NCBI GenBank assembly: GCA_964556895.1
Contig: CAZKYC010000014.1
Location: forward strand, 1 to 60,659
Origin: Hinthialibacter sp964556895
Lineage (GTDB): Bacteria; Hinthialibacterota; Hinthialibacteria; Hinthialibacterales; Hinthialibacteraceae
DNA: 60,659 nt
Direction: 5' to 3'
Of this stretch, positions 1-8,195 are shown piece by piece. A program made the translations under genes and the position numbers. The first letter of the stretch is position 1. Each line of letters starts with the position of its first letter. Under the pieces are notes generated by a model, which was not told the origin of the DNA, did no database searches, and worked only from the letters and a program-made list of their open reading frames with translations.

Positions 1-1142
1 TTCCGTTTAAGCATTTCTTTGTTTGACAACCGAGGCGGCAGCCCGGCTTCCAACATGGCATTACTAATCAGTTCGTAAAAGACCGCGCGTTCCGGCCCGC
101 GAACCACCGCCTGCTCATGGGCTTCAGACAACAAAACAGGATACCCTCCGCCCAGTTTGGCTTGTTGATAACACTGCTCAGCGATGAAATCAATTGTTGT
201 TTCATCGTTCGCCGCCCAGCCAGGTATTTCAATACGCGCCGCTTCGCCGCCGACATGGAGAAAAATATACGAAATGCCATCCGCGTATTGGTCGTTCAAC
301 CAGTTTGAGTGAAAGACCGTTGAGCGCTCGCCTTCGTTGAGAATATGACGAAACAGTGAGACGTCTGTTAAATAGGGCATGGAGCGGTTGCGGATCTCGT
401 TCTCTGGCTTATCCGCCGCGAATTGAAACCACTTGATCACTTCACGCGAACCCGAACCGCTGATATATCCAGCGACAGGCGCCGCAAGGGTATGAAACAG
501 GTCTAAGGCTTTCAGATATTGTTTTTGCGCATACGCCTTATAGGTTTTTTCGTTTTCTTGATGCTCTTTGCTTTCTAACAACCCCCATTGAACCAGGCTC
601 CCATCGACCATACAGAGTAGTGGGCCATCTGTTTGGCCTTCAGCCAATTGAGCGAGTTTGATCAGTTCTTCACGCGTTCGTTCCGTTGAAACGTAGTCGC
701 GAAAGTTGAAGTAATCATCGACAATGAATTCGTTGTTTAGGTATGGCTCATCCGGTTGAAGCAACCTTGTCGCACTTTCAATTACTGGTTCGATAGCGAG
801 ATATGAGTAATCAATGCGAATGCGGCTGATATTGATCAGGGCCGCGGGGCATATCTCATGGTTGCTGGGGAAAATCTGCGAACCGTCTGTTGTACAAATA
901 ACGCAGGGGGTTGGGTTTTTATTGATCGCTTTCGAATACGCAGGAGCGTCGCCGTCAAAATTTGGCAGAAGATCAGGGAACTTGTTTAGCCCTGTTTTTT
1001 TTAACGCTTCCCAATCAATTTTGTTTAATGTATCAATCAACCAAAGAAACGACTCGCGTTCCTCATTCATGACTTGATAGGCCGTTTGTTGCGCCTTGAT
1101 GTAGTCTTCAATTTGGGGCTGGACGCTCGACCAATCGACCAT
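1..1142 (-). CDS. NurA-domain nuclease, C-terminus cut by window edge
   Basis: The reading frame is open from an ATG at 1142 to the left edge with no stop, so about 380 residues are visible. It shows two NurA-type DGS motifs (TTDGSQIFPSNHE near residue 85 and CMVDGSLVQWG near 180). Further on are SEAHEQAVVRGPERAVFYEL and a final LSNKEMLKR, which resembles the conserved NurA C-terminal end, so little is probably missing. NurA proteins are Mn-dependent 5'-3' nucleases that resect DNA ends, classically with the HerA translocase. Here the gene starts 3 bases after the stop of the PcrA/UvrD helicase, with an AAAGGT ribosome site inside the end of that gene, so the two are almost certainly cotranscribed. 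Nuclease activity and partnership with the helicase are inferred. Confidence 0.72.
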   Translation of the reverse strand, partial: MVDWSSVQPQIEDYIKAQQTAYQVMNEERESFLWLIDTLNKIDWEALKKTGLNKFPDLLPNFDGDAPAYSKAINKNPTPCVICTTDGSQIFPSNHEICPAALINISRIRIDYSYLAIEPVIESATRLLQPDEPYLNNEFIVDDYFNFRDYVSTERTREELIKLAQLAEGQTDGPLLCMVDGSLVQWGLLESKEHQENEKTYKAYAQKQYLKALDLFHTLAAPVAGYISGSGSREVIKWFQFAADKPENEIRNRSMPYLTDVSLFRHILNEGERSTVFHSNWLNDQYADGISYIFLHVGGEAARIEIPGWAANDETTIDFIAEQCYQQAKLGGGYPVLLSEAHEQAVVRGPERAVFYELISNAMLEAGLPPRLSNKEMLKR

Positions 1143-1145
1143 GGT

Positions 1146-3365
1146 TTATACCTTTTGTAGGCGGGCGTATTCTTGGACCAGCGTCTTCATGCCCGCGTCT
1201 TGAAACTCGACTGTGATGCGGCTTTTTCCACCTTCGCCCAGGACGCCAGTCACCACGCCAAACCCGAAGGAGCGATGAGTCACCGTATCGCCTGGCAGAA
1301 AAATCTCGTCAGGGTCATGCTCGTGCATACTATGTGGAACAATGATCGGCGACGGCGCGCCCGAGTCATACCCGCGCCAGAGAACTTCTTCGCGATATTT
1401 TGTTGGAATTTCCTCAATAAAGCGGCTGGGGCGCGTCCAATTGCTTTGGCCGTGGATGCGGCGCGATTCTGCATGAGTCAAATAGAGTTTTTTCATGGCG
1501 CGAGTGATGCCGACATAACACAGACGGCGCTCTTCTTCAACTTCTTTGTTGTCTTCAAGCGTTCGGGCGTGAGGAAACAATTCCTCTTCCATGCCCACCA
1601 TGAATACATAGGGAAATTCCAGCCCCTTAGCGCTGTGCAGCGTCATAAATTGAATTTGTTCTGAGGCGACGTTGACCGAATCTTGATCTGAAACCAGCGA
1701 GGCGTTTTCGAGAAAGCCTTCAAGCATCATCAAGGTCGTAATCGGCGCTGAAGTCGCGTGTTGTATGTCAGTCTCAAAGGCGGCGGCGGCGGAAATCAAT
1801 TCTTCAATGTTCTCAATGCGCGCGTCGGCTTGTGGATCGTGTTCGTCTTTCCAATATTGAATGTAGCCTGACCGCTTGAATAAATCGTCAAGTAGTTGTG
1901 ACAACGAAAGTTCATCGGCCTTGTCACGACACACGCGAAATATCGAGGCGAAGTCGCGAAACGCTTTTTTCGCTGCGGGAGACAAGCCCGAGGCCGGGTC
2001 GTCCGCCGCATACCAGGCGGCGAGAAGAATCGGCTGGTTGGAGCGGTCAGCATATAAAATCAATTTGCCAACCGTGACGGCGCCCAACTTTCGCTTGGGG
2101 ATATTTACTACGCGCTCAAATGACACTCCATCCGCCGGGTTAATCAACAAGCGGGCGTAGGCCAGCGCATCTTTGATTTCTTTGCGGTCATAGAAGGCCG
2201 TACCCGCGACGATGTTGTAAGGGATTCCACGCTTGATACATTCTTCTTCAAACGCGCGCGACTGGGCGTTGGTGCGATAAAACACCGCAAACTGGTTGTA
2301 TGGTATGTTTTGTTGGTTATGGAGCCGCTGGGCCTCATCAGCCACCCAGTAGGCTTCAGAAATATCGTCAGGCAGTTGAACCACGCCAATTGGCTCGCCG
2401 TCGTCTTGTTGGGTCCAAAGCGATTTGCCTAAACGGCCCTCGTTGCTTTGGATCATGTCTGACGCGGCGGATATTATTGTCTTGCTGGAGCGGTAGTTTT
2501 GTTCGAGGCGAACCACTTTGGCGTCAGGATACTCGCGTTCAAATTCTAGAATATTACGGATGTCCGCTCCGCGCCAGCGATAAATCGACTGGTCGTCGTC
2601 GCCGACGGCGCAGATGCGCTGGTGTCTATCGGCGAGTTCTTTCAGTAATAGATATTGAGGCTGGTTGGTGTCTTGATATTCATCCACCATGATCTGTTTG
2701 AATCGATTTTGATAACTCCGCTTGACTTCATCACGCTCTTTTAATAGACGAACGGTTTCAAGCAACAGATCGTCAAAATCCAACGCCCGGTTAGAACGAA
2801 GAATTTCCGCGTATTTGTAGTAGATGCGTTTAATTAAGTCTTCGCGATAGTCGCGCGCATTGGCGGCGTAGTCGTCAGGCCATTCCAAGCGGTTTTTCGC
2901 TTGCGAAATTTCATTCAATGCGGCATTGGCCTTGATCTCTTGGGTACTGATGTCGCACGCCTTCATAGCGCGTTTCACCGCCGATACCTGGTCGCCCCGG
3001 TCGTAGATTGTGAAGTGGGGGTCGAGGCCAATCGCCTTGCCGTCTGTGCGTAAGATTCGAGAACAAATCGAGTGAAACGTACCGATCCACCAGCCGCGCG
3101 GATTGCCGTCGATCAAGCGGGCGGCGCGTTCTTTCATCTCGCCTGCGGCTTTGTTGGTAAAGGTGACGGCGAGTAGGTTCCATGGCGCTAGGCGGCGGTC
3201 ATGGATGAGATAAGCCAGGCGATAGGTAATCACTCGGGTCTTGCCGCTGCCGGCGCCCGCGAGCACCAACAGGGGGCCGTCTACATGCAAGGCCGCTTCA
3301 GCCTGGGCCGGGTTGAGTTCTGATCGAAGCCTATCTTCAAATGTCGAGTGAGAGTTTTGGTTCAT
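1146..3365 (-). CDS. pcrA: ATP-dependent DNA helicase PcrA/UvrD
   Basis: Superfamily 1A 3'-5' DNA helicase of 739 residues, the usual length for PcrA/UvrD. Motifs appear in order: Q motif LNPAQAEA (17-24), Walker A AGAGSGKT (36-43), FTNKAAGEMKER, motif II VDEYQDTN, DDDQSIYRWRGAD, EQNYRSS, and the late motifs TLHSAKGLEFPYVF and CYVGITRA. The C-terminus (THRSFGFGVVTGV onward) is the small Tudor-like domain typical of PcrA that contacts RNA polymerase. Expected roles are nucleotide excision repair, clearing of RecA filaments and resolution of replication-transcription conflicts. The NurA-like gene follows 3 bases later. The ATG at 3365 places the Q motif at the expected distance from the N-terminus. 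Confidence 0.96.
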   Translation of the reverse strand: MNQNSHSTFEDRLRSELNPAQAEAALHVDGPLLVLAGAGSGKTRVITYRLAYLIHDRRLAPWNLLAVTFTNKAAGEMKERAARLIDGNPRGWWIGTFHSICSRILRTDGKAIGLDPHFTIYDRGDQVSAVKRAMKACDISTQEIKANAALNEISQAKNRLEWPDDYAANARDYREDLIKRIYYKYAEILRSNRALDFDDLLLETVRLLKERDEVKRSYQNRFKQIMVDEYQDTNQPQYLLLKELADRHQRICAVGDDDQSIYRWRGADIRNILEFEREYPDAKVVRLEQNYRSSKTIISAASDMIQSNEGRLGKSLWTQQDDGEPIGVVQLPDDISEAYWVADEAQRLHNQQNIPYNQFAVFYRTNAQSRAFEEECIKRGIPYNIVAGTAFYDRKEIKDALAYARLLINPADGVSFERVVNIPKRKLGAVTVGKLILYADRSNQPILLAAWYAADDPASGLSPAAKKAFRDFASIFRVCRDKADELSLSQLLDDLFKRSGYIQYWKDEHDPQADARIENIEELISAAAAFETDIQHATSAPITTLMMLEGFLENASLVSDQDSVNVASEQIQFMTLHSAKGLEFPYVFMVGMEEELFPHARTLEDNKEVEEERRLCYVGITRAMKKLYLTHAESRRIHGQSNWTRPSRFIEEIPTKYREEVLWRGYDSGAPSPIIVPHSMHEHDPDEIFLPGDTVTHRSFGFGVVTGVLGEGGKSRITVEFQDAGMKTLVQEYARLQKV

Positions 3366-3452
3366 ACACCATCATTTCAACGAATAGATGTCATATAATA
3401 AATACGATTGCTAAAAATTCCACGACTACAGATTCAATGAGGTGATAAAACG

Positions 3453-3680
3453 ATGCTGAAACAGTTTGACCGCATACTTTTTGACCCAAAAATCAATGAT
3501 GGAAAACCAACCGTCGGGCGGCCTCAAGTGTTGGTATCCGAAATTTTTGAACATGTCGCTATGGGAAAAAAGCCTGATGAGATCGTAAAAGAGTATCCTG
3601 GCCTAGAAATTGAAGACGTGAAACAGGCCATGCAATATTCAGCTTACTTGTTGGGCAAGCCCCTGCCAGACATCCAATAG
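3453..3680 (+). CDS. DUF433 protein (VapB-type antitoxin-like)
   Basis: A 75-residue protein with the DUF433 signature: a start like FDRILFDPKINDGKPTVGR, then VSEIFEHVAMGKKPDEIVKEYPGLEIEDVKQAMQYS, a winged-helix DNA-binding fold. DUF433 proteins are often the antitoxin of a pair with a PIN-like or DUF5615 toxin. No such partner lies beside it: the helicase is divergent upstream and a membrane protein is convergent downstream. The last 37 bases overlap the 3' end of that membrane protein gene. A GAGGTG ribosome site precedes the ATG, and a TATAAT hexamer lies at 3394-3399. A solitary regulator or an orphan antitoxin are both possible. Confidence 0.8.
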   Translation: MLKQFDRILFDPKINDGKPTVGRPQVLVSEIFEHVAMGKKPDEIVKEYPGLEIEDVKQAMQYSAYLLGKPLPDIQ

Positions 3681-4771
3681 AACCCAAGAACGACAACACT
3701 GTTCAGGCTTACTGTCATTAGCGAACCTTGCGCGAGCAAAAAGGCTGTTGCAGAAAACAGCCCAATGACCATCGCGATTTTTCGATTCGCCATTCTTTCA
3801 ACAACCCTAATCCAGCGTAAATACAACCCAATCATGACAGGGAACAAATAAAACGCCAGCCGCCACACATCAGTCGTAAAGTATAACTGTAAGACACACA
3901 AAGAAACATAAAATGCAATCGCCCGCTTCCATTGGTTTGAGATGTAAAACAATCCAGCGATTGCGCTCGGCGTCAATCCAATCATGCCAAATTCATAAAA
4001 CGGCTTAGAGAAAACGCGATTAAAAAATATTGCCATGCTTGAGTTCTGCATTTCAAATAAGTAATAATTCCATGTCGGTGCCTCAGTCGGCGGTAGAATA
4101 GCCTGCAAATCAGCGGCCATCACCCCTAGCGCCGTGTTGGGGTAATAGACATAACGAACCAAGAAATACACCGCGAGCGATGGCGCCGCTATTCGAACCA
4201 AGCGAATGATTGATACCTTTGTGATTAAAAATCCATAATGATACAGATACCAGGTTGGAACCATCACCAGCGCCCATTCGCGGTTGAACACACCAAGAAA
4301 GGTGAATGCGGAAAAGAGCGAATCGCGCCCCGCCGCCATCGCCCACATAGCGGCTAAAAGCAGGATGTGAGAACTGGTGTCGGCGTTGTTGATGCCAAAA
4401 TCACGAAGCAAATCAATCATGCCGTTGCTACAGCAAAGCAAGAGCGCACCCACACTCGCCAAACGCCAATCAAAATTTAACCCACGCAAACAACCATAAA
4501 AACAAATACATAACAACACTGCAAACGAGAGGGGAACCGTGATCTCACCCGGCTTCGGAACAACGCCAACGATACTCAAAACAACCGACATCAAGAGCCG
4601 GTAGCCATAAGGACGATTGACGCCATAGTAGGGGTTTAGCGCCCCCGAATTGACATACCCCCATTGCGCTGTTGTGGTGTGGTCGATCCATTGATAGCGC
4701 ATGTAGAGAACCGCTGTGATGAGTATTAACAACGCAGCGGCGATTTTCCATTCGTGCTTTGTCATTGCCAT
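3644..4771 (-). CDS. Multi-pass membrane protein, function unknown
   Basis: 375 residues with about ten hydrophobic segments spread over the whole length and short charged loops. The layout resembles polytopic glycosyltransferase or EpsG/GT39-like membrane proteins. An early loop (HTTTAQWGYVNSGALNPYYG) and the string FGINNADTSSH could be periplasmic active-site loops, but I recognise no family motif. The start overlaps the end of the preceding minus-strand gene by 10 bases, so the two form a pair. Its 3' end runs 37 bases into the convergent DUF433 gene. A role in surface polysaccharide assembly is only a guess from topology. Confidence 0.7.
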   Translation of the reverse strand: MAMTKHEWKIAAALLILITAVLYMRYQWIDHTTTAQWGYVNSGALNPYYGVNRPYGYRLLMSVVLSIVGVVPKPGEITVPLSFAVLLCICFYGCLRGLNFDWRLASVGALLLCCSNGMIDLLRDFGINNADTSSHILLLAAMWAMAAGRDSLFSAFTFLGVFNREWALVMVPTWYLYHYGFLITKVSIIRLVRIAAPSLAVYFLVRYVYYPNTALGVMAADLQAILPPTEAPTWNYYLFEMQNSSMAIFFNRVFSKPFYEFGMIGLTPSAIAGLFYISNQWKRAIAFYVSLCVLQLYFTTDVWRLAFYLFPVMIGLYLRWIRVVERMANRKIAMVIGLFSATAFLLAQGSLMTVSLNSVVVLGFYWMSGRGLPNK

Positions 4772-5304
4772 AGGGCCAATCCAGGCGCTTCATAGAGAGC
4801 GAAGTCGCACAGAAACGATTTTGCGTTGGGAGTAATCACGGAGAGTGTAATAATTGAGTTTTCGTCTTTTGACCCAAAATCGTCGATTCGGTCGCGCCAA
4901 ATCGCGGCGCCGGGTGGAATCACGCTGCTCATACTTCGCGTTTTAAAAGTGTTTTTTCCGATTGATAACGAGAATTGACTTGGAGTTTGATTTAATGACA
5001 GAGCGTAGAAGACATATGGAATAGTATCGTTAATAGATACATCCACATCGCGAGCAAACACAAGCGGCTCATTTGGCGTTATTCTTCTTGATTGTAAGTA
5101 GTCGGAGTCAAAGTGTTCAGCCCATGTACCAGGCAGATTCACTGAAACCATGTGATCAAATTCATTTTCGTTTGTGTATAAAGCAGTATGAAGCGAATAG
5201 GCCTTTTCTGGCCGGGTCATCCACGCGCCAAGACAAAATAAGGCTATGAGAAAAAAGGCGGTTAGTTCGAGCCACGCCTCCAACCGTTTCAATCGACCAA
5301 ACAT
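4762..5304 (-). CDS. Membrane-anchored periplasmic protein, unknown
   Basis: 180 residues. One N-terminal hydrophobic segment (AFFLIALFCLGAW, about 16-28) follows a positively charged start, which predicts an inner-membrane anchor with the rest in the periplasm. The remainder looks like a beta-rich extracytoplasmic domain (for example VSINDTIPYVFYALSLNQTP and SSVIPPGAAIWRDRIDDFG). No known family is recognised. The next gene, a polytopic membrane protein, begins inside its last codons, which suggests that the two products act together. The stretch upstream (5305-5361) is shared with the divergent queF. Confidence 0.6.
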   Translation of the reverse strand: MFGRLKRLEAWLELTAFFLIALFCLGAWMTRPEKAYSLHTALYTNENEFDHMVSVNLPGTWAEHFDSDYLQSRRITPNEPLVFARDVDVSINDTIPYVFYALSLNQTPSQFSLSIGKNTFKTRSMSSVIPPGAAIWRDRIDDFGSKDENSIITLSVITPNAKSFLCDFALYEAPGLALWQ

Positions 5305-5382
5305 CCATTGCTCCTGGTGGGTTATAGGTTCTAATGGCTACAATATCAACAATGAATTTTAATGAAAAGAAGCGAGGAAAGA

Positions 5383-5727
5383 ATGAGCCAGTTAGAGACT
5401 TTTGACAACGCCTATCCAGGGCGAAATTATGTGATTCAAATCAATTGCCCTGAGTTTACATCCGTATGCCCAAAGACGGGCCAGCCGGATTTTGGGACGG
5501 TTCGTATTTCATATATCCCAACTGAGAAATGCCTGGAACTCAAAGCGCTCAAAAATTATATGCAATCCTACCGCAATCAGGGCATCTTTTACGAAATGGC
5601 GACCAATAAAATTCTCGATGACCTGGTGGCGGCCTGTCAGCCCAAGTGGATGAAAATCGAAGGTGACTTCAGCCCGCGCGGCGGCATCAGCACCCTAGTG
5701 ACTGCTGAACATGGCGATAAAAGTTAG
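5383..5727 (+). CDS. queF: NADPH-dependent 7-cyano-7-deazaguanine reductase
   Basis: Short, YkvM-type QueF, which reduces the nitrile preQ0 to the amine preQ1 in queuosine biosynthesis. Diagnostic strings are FTSVCPKTGQPDFG, with the Cys that forms the thioimide and the Asp acting as proton donor, then LELKALKNYMQSYRNQG (NADPH-binding QueF motif) and EGDFSPRGGIST. The ATG at 5383 is preferred because GAGGAAA lies 5-8 bases upstream; an in-frame ATG at 5362 has no ribosome site. Other queuosine genes are absent from the window. The gene ends 3 bases before the convergent dsbD stop. Confidence 0.95.
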   Translation: MSQLETFDNAYPGRNYVIQINCPEFTSVCPKTGQPDFGTVRISYIPTEKCLELKALKNYMQSYRNQGIFYEMATNKILDDLVAACQPKWMKIEGDFSPRGGISTLVTAEHGDKS

Positions 5728-5730
5728 GCC

Positions 5731-7488
5731 TTATTCAATTTCGCCGATATGGCCTAAAAAGTCCTCTGGCCCGATAAAACCAGTGATAGTTTTATCGTTG
5801 AGCCGATTGCCTTTAGAATCATAGAAGGTGACCCAGGGCAGGCCATAGATGTTGTATTCGTTTTGAATTACGTTTTTGTTGTTTATTTCATCCAGGTTGA
5901 CTTTGATGGTGACGAACCGCTTGAGTTGTTGACCAACTTTATCATTTGAAAATGTGTGGGCCTCAATCTCCTTACAGACGGTGCACCAGTCAGCGTAAAA
6001 ATCGATCATGACAGGTTTGTTTTGCTCGCGCGCCGCAGCCAGTCCCTTTTCAAGGTCTTTTACCCAATTCACGTTTTTGGCTTCAACTACGGTCAGGCCG
6101 CCAAAAATCATAAACAGCGCCATCGTACAAAACACCACGCCGACGCCTTTACGCAGGCGGTTCATCATGTTGGCGGTGTGAAACGATAGATGGACAGCGC
6201 CAAAGAACAGCCCCACAAAAAACAATACGCCCGCACCGATAAATGCCGTAAGGGAATTAAGCAATAAGTCTTTTAGGGGTGGAACCACATCTTTCAAGAA
6301 ATAGAGGGCTGCTGTGAACAGAAGAATACCGAAGACGCTTTTGACATTTTCCATCCAGGAGCCTGATTTGGGTAGTTTGGTAATCAAGCCTGAGAAGGTT
6401 CCGAGAATTAAGAATGGCAAGCCCAGCCCAAATGCGTAAACCATGAGTAACGTTAGCCCGAATACCGGGTTCGCTTCTTTGGCGACATAGGCCAAAAGGC
6501 CAACCAACACGGGGCCGGTGCAAGGCGCTGCGATGATCCCGGCCACCAGGCCCATAATGAATGCGCCCGCAAAGCCGCGCCCGCCGGCGCTGGTGAGTTT
6601 AGCCGACCAACTCGACGGCAGCTGCAATTCAAAGGCGCCAAACATTGAGACGCCCATCGCGATGAAGATGGTGACGACAAACCCGATGACAATCGGGTTG
6701 CTCATCACCTGGCCGAACAGGGCGCCAGTGTAGGCCGCCGCAAACCCAAGCGCTGAATAAGTCGCCACGATTCCCATCACATAGGTAAAGGCCAAAATGA
6801 AGGCGTGAAAGGTGTTTTTGGTTTCACGCGCGCCAAAAATGGTGACGGTAATTGGGATTAGTGGAAACACGCATGGCGTTGCGCAGGTGGCGATTCCAGA
6901 TAGAAAAATAAACACGAATGCGAACATCAGGCTTTGCGCCAAATACTGCTCGACCTGGCTTTTGGATCCAGACGAAGCAATGGCGCCTGATGTATCTTGT
7001 TGAAGCGCCACAGCGCCCGCATTGGCGTTTTCGGTAATGGTCAATGATAACAGAAATTCTTTGGTCGTCGGAAAATAGCAAACCAGTTTTGAACATCCCT
7101 GATAATTGACGCCCACGGTGATGGAATGAACGCCTGGCGGGGCAGTGGGTTGTATGGTGATGGGCAGGCGAAACTCGGCTTCGCCTTCATAAATCTCCTT
7201 GTCGATGTTCTCGAACGGGTCAAGTTTGATTATTGACTTTGGCAGTGTGGGTTCGCCCGCGACCGCGATAGGTGTATCGGCTAAAGCGACTGAAGTCATT
7301 TCTTTGTATGTTAAATGTTCGGGCTGAATGGTTAATTTGGCGATAACGAAGGCTGATTCGCCCTGGGCAATCTCGTTTTTGGGCAACTCAACCGTCCATT
7401 GGAAAATTTCATCCAAATCGACGCGTTGCGCCCATGCACTTGAAGAAATGAAAATCGCTATCAATACGAAGTGTAAGATGCGCACCAT
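5731..7488 (-). CDS. dsbD: Thiol:disulfide interchange protein DsbD
   Basis: 585 residues in the three-part DsbD order. A signal peptide (ending near SSAWA) leads to a periplasmic N-terminal domain with the cysteine pair in YQGCSKLVCYFP. A central CcdA-like membrane domain of about eight helices (roughly 185-450) carries cysteines in ATCATPCVFPLIP and AAPCTGPVLVG. A C-terminal thioredoxin domain has the active site DWCTVC at about 501-505. The protein passes electrons from cytoplasmic thioredoxin across the inner membrane to periplasmic thiol proteins and cytochrome c maturation. It lies 99 bases behind pseudopilin 1 on the same strand; no terminator is evident between them. Confidence 0.95.
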   Translation of the reverse strand: MVRILHFVLIAIFISSSAWAQRVDLDEIFQWTVELPKNEIAQGESAFVIAKLTIQPEHLTYKEMTSVALADTPIAVAGEPTLPKSIIKLDPFENIDKEIYEGEAEFRLPITIQPTAPPGVHSITVGVNYQGCSKLVCYFPTTKEFLLSLTITENANAGAVALQQDTSGAIASSGSKSQVEQYLAQSLMFAFVFIFLSGIATCATPCVFPLIPITVTIFGARETKNTFHAFILAFTYVMGIVATYSALGFAAAYTGALFGQVMSNPIVIGFVVTIFIAMGVSMFGAFELQLPSSWSAKLTSAGGRGFAGAFIMGLVAGIIAAPCTGPVLVGLLAYVAKEANPVFGLTLLMVYAFGLGLPFLILGTFSGLITKLPKSGSWMENVKSVFGILLFTAALYFLKDVVPPLKDLLLNSLTAFIGAGVLFFVGLFFGAVHLSFHTANMMNRLRKGVGVVFCTMALFMIFGGLTVVEAKNVNWVKDLEKGLAAAREQNKPVMIDFYADWCTVCKEIEAHTFSNDKVGQQLKRFVTIKVNLDEINNKNVIQNEYNIYGLPWVTFYDSKGNRLNDKTITGFIGPEDFLGHIGEIE

Positions 7489-7587
7489 AGCTGAAACACC
7501 ATGTTTGATATTTAGAGATTATTCTCAACAAATAAGCATATCGAGAACCTGAACGTTTTACAACTTTTAAGGGTCAGAGTGTTTAGG

Positions 7588-8178
7588 CTATTGCTGCCAA
7601 GCGTTTACATTGACCACCCCGCCGGTTCGTACGATATCGCCCATGCTAGTCAAACCATTAGATGTGGCATAGACGCCGTCCCAGTTTCTGCCCCGGCCCG
7701 CGACGCCCGCCCATTCGCCATAACTCTCTCGTTTGTCAGGCCCATAGGAGAGAATCGCGTAACCAGTTTTTTGGTGGCCGACAGCCTGGCCCCAGCCATG
7801 TTGGTAGCAAAAGTATCGATAGGTCGAGTTGTCATAGCCGCCGCTGGGAAACGAAACGCTCTTATCAGGGCCGCTATAAAATGGGTCAGTCAAGTTTACA
7901 TCACCAATGTAGGCGATCGGCGTCGTTAAATAATGCATGGAGCGAATAAAGCCGCCGTCAACGACTGAAGTCCCCATCCCGATCCAGTCAGGCGGGTATG
8001 AGCCGCGATCTAAATTATACGAGTCGACTCCGATTGAAATTGTACGCAGATCACTCTCCACCCGCGCAATTTTCGCCCGTACCTGTGCGTTTAGAAAATT
8101 GGGCACGGCAATTGCCGCCAAAATGCCAATAATCGCTACGACAATCAGTAACTCGATCAACGTAAAAGCCTTATTCAT
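7588..8178 (-). CDS. Type II secretion pseudopilin-like protein (1)
   Basis: A class III prepilin signal follows a very short leader: MNKA then FTLIELLIVVAIIGILAA, with the conserved Glu at +5, continuing into the pseudopilin helix NFLNAQVRAKIAR. The remainder is a small globular domain with a GPD motif and a C-terminal TSNGLTSMGD string shared with the two other pseudopilins in this window. I chose the ATG at 8178 because GGGAGA lies just upstream and the leader then has typical length; an ATG at 8193 is also in frame. It begins right after the antiporter gene. No secretin, ATPase or GspF-type gene is nearby, so it is an orphan; its partner machine is not in the window. Confidence 0.88.
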   Translation of the reverse strand: MNKAFTLIELLIVVAIIGILAAIAVPNFLNAQVRAKIARVESDLRTISIGVDSYNLDRGSYPPDWIGMGTSVVDGGFIRSMHYLTTPIAYIGDVNLTDPFYSGPDKSVSFPSGGYDNSTYRYFCYQHGWGQAVGHQKTGYAILSYGPDKRESYGEWAGVAGRGRNWDGVYATSNGLTSMGDIVRTGGVVNVNAWQQ

Positions 8179-8195
8179 ACCATTTTCTCCCATGG

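Noticed and set aside
1173..2692. Long plus-strand frames opposite the helicase gene
   Set aside because: They are complementary shadows of the pcrA coding strand, with no family strings.
5305..5361. Possible preQ1 riboswitch before queF
   Set aside because: AGGTTCTAATGGCTACAAT looks like part of a preQ1-I aptamer, but the closing stem (a CCC-type partner) and the A-rich tail with CTAA that form the pseudoknot are absent.
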